Source: an uncultured Clostridia bacterium
GTDB taxonomy: Bacteria; Bacillota; Clostridia; Oscillospirales; CAG-272
Length of the DNA stretch: 6,293 nucleotides
Assembly: GCA_904501865.1 (NCBI GenBank)
Contig: CAJGCF010000074.1
Span: 1-6,293, forward strand
Reading direction: 5' to 3'
A program made the translations under genes and the position numbers. The notes under the pieces are model-generated. The model saw only the letters and a program-made list of their open reading frames with translations. It was not told the DNA's origin and searched no databases. Numbering within the stretch: the stretch's first letter is position 1; each line of letters begins with the position of its first letter. Shown here piece after piece: positions 1 through 5,940 of the stretch.

Positions 1-105
1 AAAACCTCTCGGAGTAAAGACGACCTGCTCACGATACACCCGCTCCAAGTCAAGATTTCTGCCGAAATAACTGTTTTTCTCACCAAATACCACCGCCGTA
101 CACAT
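1..105 (-). CDS. Choloylglycine hydrolase / penicillin V acylase family enzyme, N-terminal fragment
   Basis: Reading leftward from the ATG at 105-103 gives 35 codons that run off the window edge. The product starts Met-Cys-Thr and continues with FGRNLDLE at residues 14-21. This is the N-terminus of the Ntn-hydrolase family of bile salt hydrolases and penicillin V acylases (CBAH, Pfam PF02275). In that family, removal of Met exposes Cys2 as the nucleophile. Arg16 and Asp19 match the conserved Arg18/Asp21 of longer-loop relatives. A Shine-Dalgarno GAGGTG lies 5 nt upstream of the start (110-115 on the plus strand). It is divergent to the TetR gene, with 227 bp between the starts. Conjugated bile salts are a plausible substrate in a gut organism, but 35 residues cannot separate bile salt hydrolase, penicillin V acylase and N-acyl-homoserine-lactone acylase subgroups. 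No convincing promoter was found for it. Confidence 0.85.
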   Translation of the reverse strand, partial: MCTAVVFGEKNSYFGRNLDLERVYREQVVFTPRGF

Positions 106-180
106 AAAACACCTCTTTCCAAGGCAAAAGCCTCTTTTTTAAGTAAAAACGCACCTTTTCAAGTAAAAACACCCCTTTCT
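101..180 (-). repeat. Four imperfect 20-bp tandem units that mimic the RBS-spacer of the leftward gene
   Basis: Units begin at 101, 121, 141 and 161 on the plus strand. The last two are closest to each other (AAGTAAAAAC followed by GCACCTTTTC or ACCCCTTTCT). Read leftward, each gives a purine-rich Shine-Dalgarno-like core (GGGGTG, AGGTGC, GAGGC, GAGGTG) followed by a T-rich spacer. Only the copy nearest 105 is followed by ATG. A fifth similar block, ACACCTCTCC at 231-240, sits in the same 20-bp phase. This looks like tandem duplication of the translation-initiation region in the leader of the choloylglycine-hydrolase family gene. Any effect on ribosome loading is an inference. Confidence 0.5.
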
Positions 181-271
181 TATTTAATCTGCGCTCACTT
201 GCCGTCGCTTATGCATCAAAACGGCGAAAAACACCTCTCCCCACTGCATTTTAAAAATTTCATTCAATATA

Positions 272-300
272 TTGACATTTTTTCAAAAATATGCTATAAT
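272..300 (+). promoter_or_regulatory. Consensus sigma-A promoter of the TetR-lipoprotein operon
   Basis: The -35 box is TTGACA (272-277), followed by a 17-bp spacer and the -10 box TATAAT (295-300). A TG one base before the -10 box makes it an extended -10. Both hexamers match consensus, so the promoter should be strong unless repressed. A palindrome covers the -10 and the likely start site. Confidence 0.9.
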
Positions 301-319
301 TGTATCACGATACAATTAT
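296..319. promoter_or_regulatory. 24-bp palindromic operator over the -10 box, probable TetR autoregulation site
   Basis: ATAATTGTATC and GATACAATTAT are perfect 11-bp inverted arms around a central AC. The palindrome starts inside the TATAAT box and extends over the transcription start, 14 bp before the TetR start codon. A protein bound here would block RNA polymerase. TetR-family repressors commonly bind such palindromes in front of their own genes, so the adjacent regulator is the obvious ligand. The palindrome is seen directly; the binding is inferred. Confidence 0.75.
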
Positions 320-332
320 GAGGTAAAAACAC

Positions 333-1013
333 ATGGCAAGAATAGGACGAGGCAAGAATTTTCAAAAGACAAAATCCAAGATATTACACACAGCCGCCAA
401 GATGTTTCTCGAGCAGGGCTATCACATGACCACTCTGCGCGGACTCTCCGAGGCAACGGGGATAGCATACAGCTCCCTGATAAACGTCTTTGGCAGTAAG
501 GAAGGAATACTCGCGGAGCTTGTGGCGTACGTGATCGAGGGACAGTTCTCGGCTACCGAGCGGCTGCTTGGGAACGAGGCGCAGGACAAAATACTCTTTT
601 ACGCCGCGGAGACCACTCTCCAGCTATATATGGCGGAAAGCCACGAGCATATAAGAGAGATGTATTCTGTCTCATATTCCCTTCCCGAGACCTCGCGAGA
701 GATCTACCAAACAATCACACACAAGCTTGAGGACATATTCAAGGAGCACCTACCCGACCTCAAAACCTCAGATTTTTACTGTTTGGAGCTTGCGTCGGGC
801 GGAATAATGCGCTCTTTTATGACAGTCCCCTGCGACGTTTTCTTCGATATGGAGACCAAGGTAAGATATTTTCTAAAAGCCACCTTCAGAGTCTACCTCG
901 TTCCCGAGGATAAGATAGACGAGGCGATAAGGTTCGTATCCCAATTTGATTTTACCAAGATAGCACAGAGCGTGATAGACAATATGCTCGGTTATCTTGA
1001 ATCCAAAACTTGA
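333..1013 (+). CDS. TetR/AcrR-family transcriptional regulator
   Basis: The product is 226 residues, a normal length for the family. Residues 12-65 form the TetR N-terminal DNA-binding domain: helix 1 around KILHTAAKMFLEQGY, then a helix-turn-helix with TLRGLSEATGIAYSSLINVF and the typical SKEGIL start of helix 4. The remaining residues are helical with aromatic and hydrophobic positions, as expected of a ligand-binding and dimerisation domain. They share no motif I can tie to a specific ligand. The start is supported by GAGGT (320-324), 8 nt upstream. The gene is first in an operon with the lipoprotein 18 nt downstream, and is divergent from the choloylglycine-hydrolase family gene. It probably represses its own operon through the palindrome at 296-319. 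No efflux pump or other classical TetR target is visible in the window. Confidence 0.92.
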   Translation: MARIGRGKNFQKTKSKILHTAAKMFLEQGYHMTTLRGLSEATGIAYSSLINVFGSKEGILAELVAYVIEGQFSATERLLGNEAQDKILFYAAETTLQLYMAESHEHIREMYSVSYSLPETSREIYQTITHKLEDIFKEHLPDLKTSDFYCLELASGGIMRSFMTVPCDVFFDMETKVRYFLKATFRVYLVPEDKIDEAIRFVSQFDFTKIAQSVIDNMLGYLESKT

Positions 1014-1031
1014 CAAGATAGGAGAACAACA

Positions 1032-3515
1032 ATGAAAAGATTTATTGCTATTCTGATAGTATCCGTGCTTTTGATAGTCACGCTTGCAAGCTGCAACACG
1101 TACGACAACCCAAATACCGACTTTGACGAGCAAACTTCGGGCGAGACGGACAGCAATGTCCAAGGGAACAACAACAATAACAATAACAATAACAATAACA
1201 ATAACAATAACAATAACAATAACAATAACAATAACAATAACAATAACAATAACAACAACCAGCAAACGACTGTGTCCTTGCCCAAGGGAATGAGCGGAAC
1301 CGAGGCGGCAAAGCTTATTCTGGCAAGTCAGAGGCTCAATTCTGCCCTGCTAAAGAATCAGGACAACATATTTGAGACGGGCTCGGACGTGTTCAAGAAC
1401 CTTGCAAAAATAGCCGAGGAAAATCTCGTAAAATATTCTTACGTAGACCTCTCATCAAACAAAAAGGAATATAGCTTTTCAACACTTTCGGCTATGAAAG
1501 CCAACACAAGTCCCACGTTCAGCGAGCTTGCCAACGCCGTGGAATACACGGACGGAAGCGTGGTTGAGATAGACGGCGACAGATACGTCTGGAAAAACTT
1601 TTCCGAATATTCAAATTCCTACGACTATTTCACAAACCTCACTAACGCGGTACGATCCTCCGCGACAATCGGTGCACAGCTCATCGACGACGTAAAAAAA
1701 CACGTAAGAGTGGTGGACAAATGGGTAGATATGGGCGGCACGCAGTATTATCTGCACGTCGAGGACGACCGTGAGATACTTTTCTCTCGCTCCGAGGCGG
1801 AAACACGGCTCTGTATGCGCCACAAGAATGAAAAGGGTGTGAACGTCTACGAGCTTTATTGGTCAAACTCACACTCGGAATCCCGTATGGTGTATATACC
1901 GGGTGAAAAATACACGTACAGCTTTCAACCCAGAGGAATTGACGGTGAGAACCACGATTTTGCGGCAGAAAACACCAAGGGATTCTGGGAGGTCGTGGAC
2001 GTGAGCAAAATGCCCACGCACTACAACGTCTCCTGTATGGTGATCAAGGACGATATCTGCTACGACGCGTTCTACACTCCCGAGGAGGCGAACCGCGGAA
2101 TATCTCTGCTTAAGGTAATAAGCGCGGACAGAAAGACAGATATAATGTTCTTCTCGGATGGAAAGGATATCTCCATGGTAGAGCTTGCCCTTCAGGGCTT
2201 CAACGGTGTTGAGTCGGTTGAGGTCATAGCTCCCGCCGACAAGGTAGGCGGCATAGCGCTTGAGGACTCCTACATCTTTACCTTTGAGGAGCACGGAAGA
2301 AACGTCTATCAAACTACGGGCAGAGTCGGCGCGACCGTTAATCTGGAAAACGGAATGACCTTGTCTCCGGGTGATACCTTCCTTGACGGAAAGGTTGAGA
2401 TCAACCGTACTCTTGTGTCATACGTCAATAAGGAGAACGGCACCGCGGGCTATATGCCTCAGCTGGAAATGAGCGTGAGGGGCGCTACTTATGAGGAAAG
2501 AATGGCTGTCCTCAACGAATTTCTCACTCTCACGGGACTTGAGTGCCGTCGCGATATGGCGTACGTTCAGGAGGGTATAAAGCGCGCGTACAGTGAGCTT
2601 GAGAGCATCACACAGTATCAGACCTGGAACGAGAGCCCCATAGCCACACCCGAAGATCTCGCGGTGGGCTATCAGAACGGACTTGCAAAGCTCGCTTCTT
2701 ATGCGGCTATGTACGAGGAGATAAAGGACGCCGAGGTGCTTGACTTCAGCGACAAGCAAACCATAGAGCTCAATATCAACTTCTCTCCCATCACCATAAC
2801 CGCTCAGACCTCGGTCACGTCGGAAAATATGCAGGTAAGCGTCACAGACCTTGCTCTCACAGTAAGCGACACCCTGCTCTTCGTGGAAAACGAGCCCTAT
2901 ATGGTCAACTTCGCACTTGCGAGGACAAATGACACAAGCGGCGCGGGACTCATTCACATAGAGCTTTCCGAGCCATTGAGCATGGCTTATACCGACTCGG
3001 ATAGCTTTACGGTAAATCAGACCGTTACATTTGATATCCCGATGCTCGAAGTAGGCGAGTACACGGTGCTCACTTACGTATCCACCGCGGACGGCATCAG
3101 AATAAGCCAATATATCCCCCTCCCCTTTACGGGTATTACTCCATCGGGCGCAACGGTCGCAAACATCAACGCACTCACCGCGCAAGACAGTTCGGGCAAC
3201 CTGATAATAAGCTACACCAAGGTTCCCGAGATAGAAATATTCGCGGAAATATCCGAGCCTCTCTCCTACTCTACAATGTATGATCTGCTCGCAAGAGAGG
3301 CATATACATACGGATTTGCGGCAGAGGGCGCTATGGTAGAGATGCCTCTGGAAGATGAGTGGGTATCTCTCACGGGCGTTGAGGATATACTTGAGGACGG
3401 AATCTACCGCCTTAAATACAACATCAAGAACGGGGAGGCTCTCACCGAGGGTTACGTGTTTATAAATTACGTAGCTCCCGTGACAGATGAGACCGAGAGC
3501 GATTCCGAGAACTAG
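1032..3515 (+). CDS. Large secreted lipoprotein with a 31-Asn linker, function unknown
   Basis: The product is 827 residues. Residues 1-21 are a lipoprotein signal peptide: KR, a hydrophobic core, then lipobox LASC with acylated Cys21. The mature protein should be anchored to the outer face of the cytoplasmic membrane. Residues 22-45 are a polar linker and 46-76 are 31 consecutive Asn. About 750 residues follow that I cannot place in a known family. The last third (around IELNINFSPITITAQTSV) is rich in alternating beta-strand patterns, suggestive of Ig-like domains. The C-terminal end is acidic. GGAGA (1021-1025) lies 6 nt before the ATG, and the gene follows the TetR gene by 18 nt, so it is probably controlled by that regulator. 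The reading frame continues in kind after the TAG stop (see 3516-3614), so the annotated end may be a truncation. A role in surface sensing or adhesion is conceivable but not shown. Confidence 0.85.
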   Translation: MKRFIAILIVSVLLIVTLASCNTYDNPNTDFDEQTSGETDSNVQGNNNNNNNNNNNNNNNNNNNNNNNNNNNNNNNQQTTVSLPKGMSGTEAAKLILASQRLNSALLKNQDNIFETGSDVFKNLAKIAEENLVKYSYVDLSSNKKEYSFSTLSAMKANTSPTFSELANAVEYTDGSVVEIDGDRYVWKNFSEYSNSYDYFTNLTNAVRSSATIGAQLIDDVKKHVRVVDKWVDMGGTQYYLHVEDDREILFSRSEAETRLCMRHKNEKGVNVYELYWSNSHSESRMVYIPGEKYTYSFQPRGIDGENHDFAAENTKGFWEVVDVSKMPTHYNVSCMVIKDDICYDAFYTPEEANRGISLLKVISADRKTDIMFFSDGKDISMVELALQGFNGVESVEVIAPADKVGGIALEDSYIFTFEEHGRNVYQTTGRVGATVNLENGMTLSPGDTFLDGKVEINRTLVSYVNKENGTAGYMPQLEMSVRGATYEERMAVLNEFLTLTGLECRRDMAYVQEGIKRAYSELESITQYQTWNESPIATPEDLAVGYQNGLAKLASYAAMYEEIKDAEVLDFSDKQTIELNINFSPITITAQTSVTSENMQVSVTDLALTVSDTLLFVENEPYMVNFALARTNDTSGAGLIHIELSEPLSMAYTDSDSFTVNQTVTFDIPMLEVGEYTVLTYVSTADGIRISQYIPLPFTGITPSGATVANINALTAQDSSGNLIISYTKVPEIEIFAEISEPLSYSTMYDLLAREAYTYGFAAEGAMVEMPLEDEWVSLTGVEDILEDGIYRLKYNIKNGEALTEGYVFINYVAPVTDETESDSEN
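1167..1259 (+). repeat. In-frame hexanucleotide microsatellite encoding poly-Asn
   Basis: Thirteen exact AACAAT units occupy 1173-1250, preceded by two AAC codons and followed by three. This gives 31 Asn codons (residues 46-76) between the lipid anchor and the folded part of the lipoprotein. Because the unit is 6 bp, gain or loss of copies changes linker length by two residues without shifting frame. The repeat leaves other frames open, which produces long Val/Ile, Leu and Thr/Ile shadow ORFs that are not genes. Confidence 0.97.
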
Positions 3516-3614
3516 AGTGACAGCTCCGAGGAAACAAGCCCCGTTGCAGAGGAAAGCTCCAAGGTCGAGACGGATTCCACAGTCGAGACGGATTCTGCCA
3601 CCGAGTTGGAATGA
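3516..3614 (+). other. In-frame C-terminal extension of the lipoprotein beyond an amber stop
   Basis: After the TAG at 3513-3515 the same frame stays open for 32 codons to TGA at 3612-3614. It encodes an acidic, Ser/Thr/Glu-rich tail that continues the composition of the preceding residues (DETESDSEN). The tail holds an 18-bp tandem duplication starting at 3564 and 3582 (GTCGAGACGGATTC in both copies), encoding VETDST and VETDSA. The continuity suggests that the tail was once, or still is, part of the protein. Explanations are a recent nonsense mutation in a dispensable tail, amber readthrough, or a sequencing error. TAG ends no other accepted gene in this window. Confidence 0.6.
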
Positions 3615-3674
3615 TTCGATAATAAACAATCACACATCAAACAAAAAACGGAGCTGAGTCATTTAGATGCAGAA

Positions 3675-3728
3675 GGCGTGGTCTGGTTCTCATAGGCGTA
3701 CAAGAGTACGCCGGAGAGCCAAAACGCC
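3675..3728. repeat. Nested three-helix inverted repeat in the convergent intergenic region
   Basis: Three co-linear arm pairs can form one long hairpin. GGCGT (3675-3679) pairs with ACGCC (3724-3728). TGGTTCTC (3684-3691) pairs with GAGAGCCA (3714-3721), using one G-T pair. GGCGTAC (3695-3701) pairs with GTACGCC (3706-3712) around the loop AAGA. It lies 61 bp after the TGA of the extended lipoprotein frame and 17 bp before the terminator hairpin. It lacks a T-run, so it is not itself a typical terminator. It could be an RNA structure in the 3' untranslated region or a REP/MITE-like remnant. I do not recognise the family. Confidence 0.5.
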
Positions 3729-3744
3729 ACTAAAAAGCCACATG

Positions 3745-3786
3745 AAATGTAGAAATCCGCCGAAAAATCGGCGGATTTCTACATTT
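3745..3786. terminator. Bidirectional terminator between convergent lipoprotein genes
   Basis: A perfect 19-bp inverted repeat (3745-3763 and 3768-3786) encloses a 4-nt AAAA loop. The GC-rich core CCGCCGA/TCGGCGG sits next to the loop. On either strand the core is followed by an ATTTCTACATTT tract, so it can end transcription from both sides. Its position between two convergent genes fits this role. Confidence 0.85.
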
Positions 3787-3789
3787 AAA

Positions 3790-3824
3790 AGACAAAAACT
3801 ATATTTTCAAGTTGTTTTTTGTCT
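3790..3824 (-). terminator. Possible weak second terminator for the leftward lipoprotein gene
   Basis: AGACAAAAAC (3790-3799) pairs with GTTTTTTGTCT (3814-3824), leaving one T unpaired. On the minus strand the hairpin is followed by TTTT. The stem is AT-rich and therefore weak. It lies between the stop of the leftward lipoprotein gene and the strong terminator. Confidence 0.3.
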
Positions 3825-3889
3825 ATACTCGTAAAAGTGGATTTTGTTCTGCGCTAAATGAACAGCCCCAATATTTTATTTAATTTATC

Positions 3890-5188
3890 TTATTCCTCAA
3901 AAGGTCTTTCAACAACGGTTGTGCCGTAATCGGTACAGGTCGTGATGCTGGTCATAACCTCACTGACCGAAGCGTGTGAGCCGCCATCAGACATATCCAT
4001 AGAGATATCGGAATCCATTCTCATACCCGAGAGGACACCGTCGGAAACGTAATACTCTGCGAACATATCAATGTCCATATCCACTCCTTCGGGAAGTCCA
4101 CCCATACCGTCCATACCCGCAAGAGCCTGCTCCATATACTTAGCCATATTATCCTTGTCGAGAACGAAGCCGTAATTGGTCTTTGTGAAGTACGTGTAGT
4201 CAAGGTACTGATCGTAGAAGGGCGTAAGCTCATCAAGGCTTGAGAAGCCTATCGCGCTGAGATAAGTTTCATACCACTGATCACTTGTGGGATCCATCTT
4301 AACGTAGCATACGACCTCACCGTCGACCTCCTCCATATACGCGTAGACCGAGGTGGTCGAGCTCTCCTCGCCCTCGGACATCTTGACGGTCTGCTCAAGG
4401 TAAACCTTGTTATCGGCGTGCTTGATAAGCTGAGTTATGGATATTTCCATAGACATCTCTATGTACTCACCGTCACCCGAGCCCGATACGTCCATAGTAA
4501 GCGTCACGGTAGAATTGAGTGTGCAATTTTTGTACTTCTCCGCATTGAATACGGAATCGTAGTAGCTCTTTGTGATAGTATCACCCGTTACAGGCATAGG
4601 AGTAAAATACTTCCATTCGTTTTCATACTTGATAACGTAAACGGTAACCTTGGTAGTCTTGTTGAGCTTGTCTCCGAGCTCCACTATGCCGTTTGCGTAA
4701 AGACTTTCTTCGCCCGACAGAGAATATTCGACCTCAAGCTTTTCAACGCCTATCATACCGTCCTGAACGGAAGTAGGAAGATTGAGCGCGGTTATCTCCT
4801 GACTTGAAAGCTCGCCGCTTGAAGTAGCATTGACTATCTCCACGTTGCTCTCGCCTGCGATCTCCTCGGCAACGAATGCCTCTGCAGCATCCTGTGCGGA
4901 GCTGTAGGATTGATTGGAGACCGTACCCGTGTAGGTTTCGGAAACGCCACCGATGCCTTCTATAAATTCATTTCTTCCCTCAGAGCCGTTTTTGCCGTCC
5001 TGTTCCTCGGGAACCTCTTGCGTGGTGTCCGCTTGTGTGGTATTCTCTTGCGTGGTGCTTTCTTCGTCGTTATCATCGTCCACAAATCTGTCAATAAGAC
5101 CGCAAGACGTCGAGCACAAGAGTGCTACGATAAGTGACAATACAAGCAAAACGGAAAGAAATTTTTTAACGTTAAATGAAAATTTCAT
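3890..5188 (-). CDS. Secreted lipoprotein with acidic Thr/Gln linker, LppX/LolA-like at best, function unknown
   Basis: The product is 432 residues from the ATG at 5188. AGGAGAG lies 8 nt upstream of that ATG. A longer reading from TTG at 5209 would place the ribosome site inside the coding region, so it is rejected. A positively charged N-terminus and hydrophobic core precede Cys29 in STSCG, a lipobox lacking the usual Leu at -3. Residues about 35-70 are an acidic linker with TTQ repeats. The remainder has alternating hydrophobic strands (KVYLEQTVKMSEG, VVCYVKMDPTSDQWYETYL), like lipoproteins that fold as an open beta-sheet cup (LppX, LolA and related families). That resemblance is an impression only. 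The C-terminal region is strikingly rich in Met-Asp (VDMDIDMF, RMDSDISMDMSDGG). The gene is monocistronic by its own promoter and terminator, and convergent with the first lipoprotein, to which it shows no obvious sequence similarity. Confidence 0.85.
   Translation of the reverse strand: MKFSFNVKKFLSVLLVLSLIVALLCSTSCGLIDRFVDDDNDEESTTQENTTQADTTQEVPEEQDGKNGSEGRNEFIEGIGGVSETYTGTVSNQSYSSAQDAAEAFVAEEIAGESNVEIVNATSSGELSSQEITALNLPTSVQDGMIGVEKLEVEYSLSGEESLYANGIVELGDKLNKTTKVTVYVIKYENEWKYFTPMPVTGDTITKSYYDSVFNAEKYKNCTLNSTVTLTMDVSGSGDGEYIEMSMEISITQLIKHADNKVYLEQTVKMSEGEESSTTSVYAYMEEVDGEVVCYVKMDPTSDQWYETYLSAIGFSSLDELTPFYDQYLDYTYFTKTNYGFVLDKDNMAKYMEQALAGMDGMGGLPEGVDMDIDMFAEYYVSDGVLSGMRMDSDISMDMSDGGSHASVSEVMTSITTCTDYGTTVVERPFEE
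5015..5056 (-). repeat. Three 15-bp tandem units encoding TTQ repeats in the lipoprotein linker
   Basis: On the plus strand CTCTTGCGTGGT occurs at 5015-5026 and 5045-5056, with the variant CGCTTGTGTGGT at 5030-5041. Each is separated by one codon. They encode TTQE-N, TTQA-D and TTQE-V in the linker after the lipid anchor. The period is in frame, so copy-number change alters linker length only. Confidence 0.8.
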
Positions 5189-5205
5189 ACACAAATCTCT
5201 CCTAA

Positions 5206-5217
5206 ACAATATATTGT
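5206..5217 (-). promoter_or_regulatory. 12-bp palindrome beside the lipoprotein RBS
   Basis: ACAATATATTGT is a perfect palindrome 3 nt upstream of the Shine-Dalgarno sequence (5197-5203) in the leader of the leftward lipoprotein gene. A competing pairing of TAAACAA (5203-5209) with TTGTTTA (5222-5228) overlaps the edge of the ribosome site. Either could be an operator or a weak leader hairpin. The sequence is AT-rich and short, so chance is possible. Confidence 0.3.
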
Positions 5218-5253
5218 GGTGTTGTTTAAGATCAAAACTACGCCACTGTTTTT

Positions 5254-5282
5254 ATTATACTCCCACACAAAAAATAAGTCAA
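5254..5282 (-). promoter_or_regulatory. Sigma-A promoter of the leftward lipoprotein gene
   Basis: On the minus strand TTGACT (5282-5277) is followed by a 17-bp spacer and TATAAT (5259-5254). The predicted start site near 5247 leaves a leader of about 58 nt before the ATG at 5188. Confidence 0.88.
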
Positions 5283-5332
5283 GTGTTTTTTTACTTTTTT
5301 CCAACTATACGTTTCTATCTTTTTCTCGTTTA

Positions 5333-5455
5333 TCAGGTACGCTTTTTGTCATAGGAGTATTTTTCATCTTCGGTTTTTGGGGGATTATTGAGATAAAATG
5401 ATATACAACGGCAAAGAGTCAATTTCACTTGATAATATGGCTTCAGGTCTGTCAT
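5333..5455 (-). CDS. Doubtful small ORF of 40 codons with a strong RBS
   Basis: An ATG at 5455 is preceded by AAAGGAG with a 7-nt spacer, one of the best Shine-Dalgarno matches in the window. A TATAAT box lies about 30 bp upstream of the ATG. The frame gives MTDLKPYYQVKLTLC and later CRCISFYLNNPPKTEDEKY, ending at TGA 5333-5335. The N-terminal half has two Cys (residues 15 and 17) and the C-terminal half is polar and Lys/Glu-rich. There is no signal peptide, transmembrane segment or family I recognise. It lies between the four-helix-bundle gene and the lipoprotein promoter, on the same strand as both. It could be a real small protein, or the 5' remnant of a gene whose remainder was lost. The sequence from its stop to the lipoprotein promoter holds nothing else I can identify. 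Confidence 0.35.
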   Translation of the reverse strand: MTDLKPYYQVKLTLCRCISFYLNNPPKTEDEKYSYDKKRT

Positions 5456-5484
5456 TTCTTCGCTCCTTTCGGGTGGTAACACAC

Positions 5485-5512
5485 ATTATACCGAAAAGAT
5501 ACGGAAAGTCCA
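5485..5512 (-). promoter_or_regulatory. Possible promoter of the 40-codon ORF
   Basis: On the minus strand TATAAT (5490-5485) is preceded after 16 bp by TGGACT (5512-5507), which matches four of six bases of the -35 consensus. It sits just past the stop of the four-helix-bundle gene. The -10 box is perfect; the -35 is only fair. Confidence 0.4.
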
Positions 5513-5526
5513 GAGGTTTTGGGAAA

Positions 5527-5886
5527 TTATTTGTTTTCTGCGTAAGATTTTGCGGTTTTACAAGAAGCAATTAGCATAACACGAATTGCCGCACATTTGT
5601 CCGACAGAGCTTTATACTGTTGGTCATTGATATAGTTCGTTCTATGTAAGAGTTCAAGCCAGTATCCTGTTTCGCTTGCTTCTTTAAGGGCAATTTCGAG
5701 CTTTGAAACAAAATCCTTTTTACCTTGTGCGTACTGCGCTTCGTGAATATTTGCGCCAATAGAAGTGCCGCTTCTTCCGATTTGGTTGGCAATAATCGTT
5801 TCGTGGTTGGATTTCAGATATTTAACAAGATTGGTAATGTCAACGGAAAAGTCCATTGACATTTCACGGAGTTTGGATTCAGCCAT
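5527..5886 (-). CDS. Four-helix-bundle protein, 23S-intervening-sequence / Avd-like family
   Basis: The product is 119 residues, the usual size of the family (TIGR02436, Pfam PF05635). Its two hallmark segments are RSGTSIGANIHEAQ (residues 38-51) and FVSKLEIALKEASETGYWL (59-77), and the whole chain reads as four amphipathic helices. Relatives are encoded inside intervening sequences of bacterial 23S rRNA genes, and the fold is shared with Avd, the pentameric nucleic-acid-binding accessory protein of diversity-generating retroelements. The start at 5886 is supported by GAGGTG (5892-5897 on the plus strand), 5 nt upstream. No 23S rRNA or reverse transcriptase is in the window, so this copy stands alone. 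Its promoter abuts a multi-hairpin element at 5941-6112, which suggests that gene and element form a unit. RNA or DNA binding is inferred from the family; the actual role is unknown. Confidence 0.88.
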   Translation of the reverse strand: MAESKLREMSMDFSVDITNLVKYLKSNHETIIANQIGRSGTSIGANIHEAQYAQGKKDFVSKLEIALKEASETGYWLELLHRTNYINDQQYKALSDKCAAIRVMLIASCKTAKSYAENK

Positions 5887-5909
5887 AGTAGCACCTCGCT
5901 TTCAATGAT

Positions 5910-5938
5910 ATTATACCATAAATTCAAGCGTTTGTAAA
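5910..5938 (-). promoter_or_regulatory. Promoter of the four-helix-bundle gene
   Basis: On the minus strand TTTACA (5938-5933) is followed by a 17-bp spacer and TATAAT (5915-5910), with a TG one base before the -10 box (extended -10). The -35 box ends 2 bp from the first GTGATGT unit of the comb element. Folding or protein binding of that element could therefore affect this promoter. Confidence 0.8.
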
Positions 5939-5940
5939 GA

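Noticed and set aside
184..216. Possible 10-codon leader peptide on the minus strand upstream of the hydrolase gene
   Set aside because: The nearest Shine-Dalgarno-like sequence is about 16 nt from the ATG, and there is no attenuator structure or codon bias to support it.
272..499. 75-codon plus-strand ORF overlapping the TetR promoter and gene start
   Set aside because: Its start lies in the -35 box, so it cannot be translated from that promoter, and it overlaps a well-supported TetR frame.
873..1311. Minus-strand and alternate-frame ORFs with poly Val-Ile, Leu, Tyr-Cys or Thr-Ile
   Set aside because: They are translations of the AACAAT microsatellite in other frames and have no independent coding evidence.
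2418..3629. Long minus-strand open frame of about 400 codons antisense to the first lipoprotein
   Set aside because: It mirrors the plus-strand codon pattern, and its translation is rich in Cys, His, Arg and Tyr without domain logic. It has no ribosome site, whereas the plus strand has a signal peptide, RBS and operon context.
3667..3834. Plus-strand ORF of 55 codons starting ATG at 3667
   Set aside because: It reads straight through the nested inverted repeat and the terminator hairpin, its RBS is poorly spaced, and its product is Arg/Lys-rich without a recognisable fold.
5189..5209. Upstream TTG start adding seven residues to the leftward lipoprotein
   Set aside because: It would put the Shine-Dalgarno sequence inside the coding region. 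The ATG at 5188 has that site at ideal spacing and gives a normal lipoprotein signal peptide.
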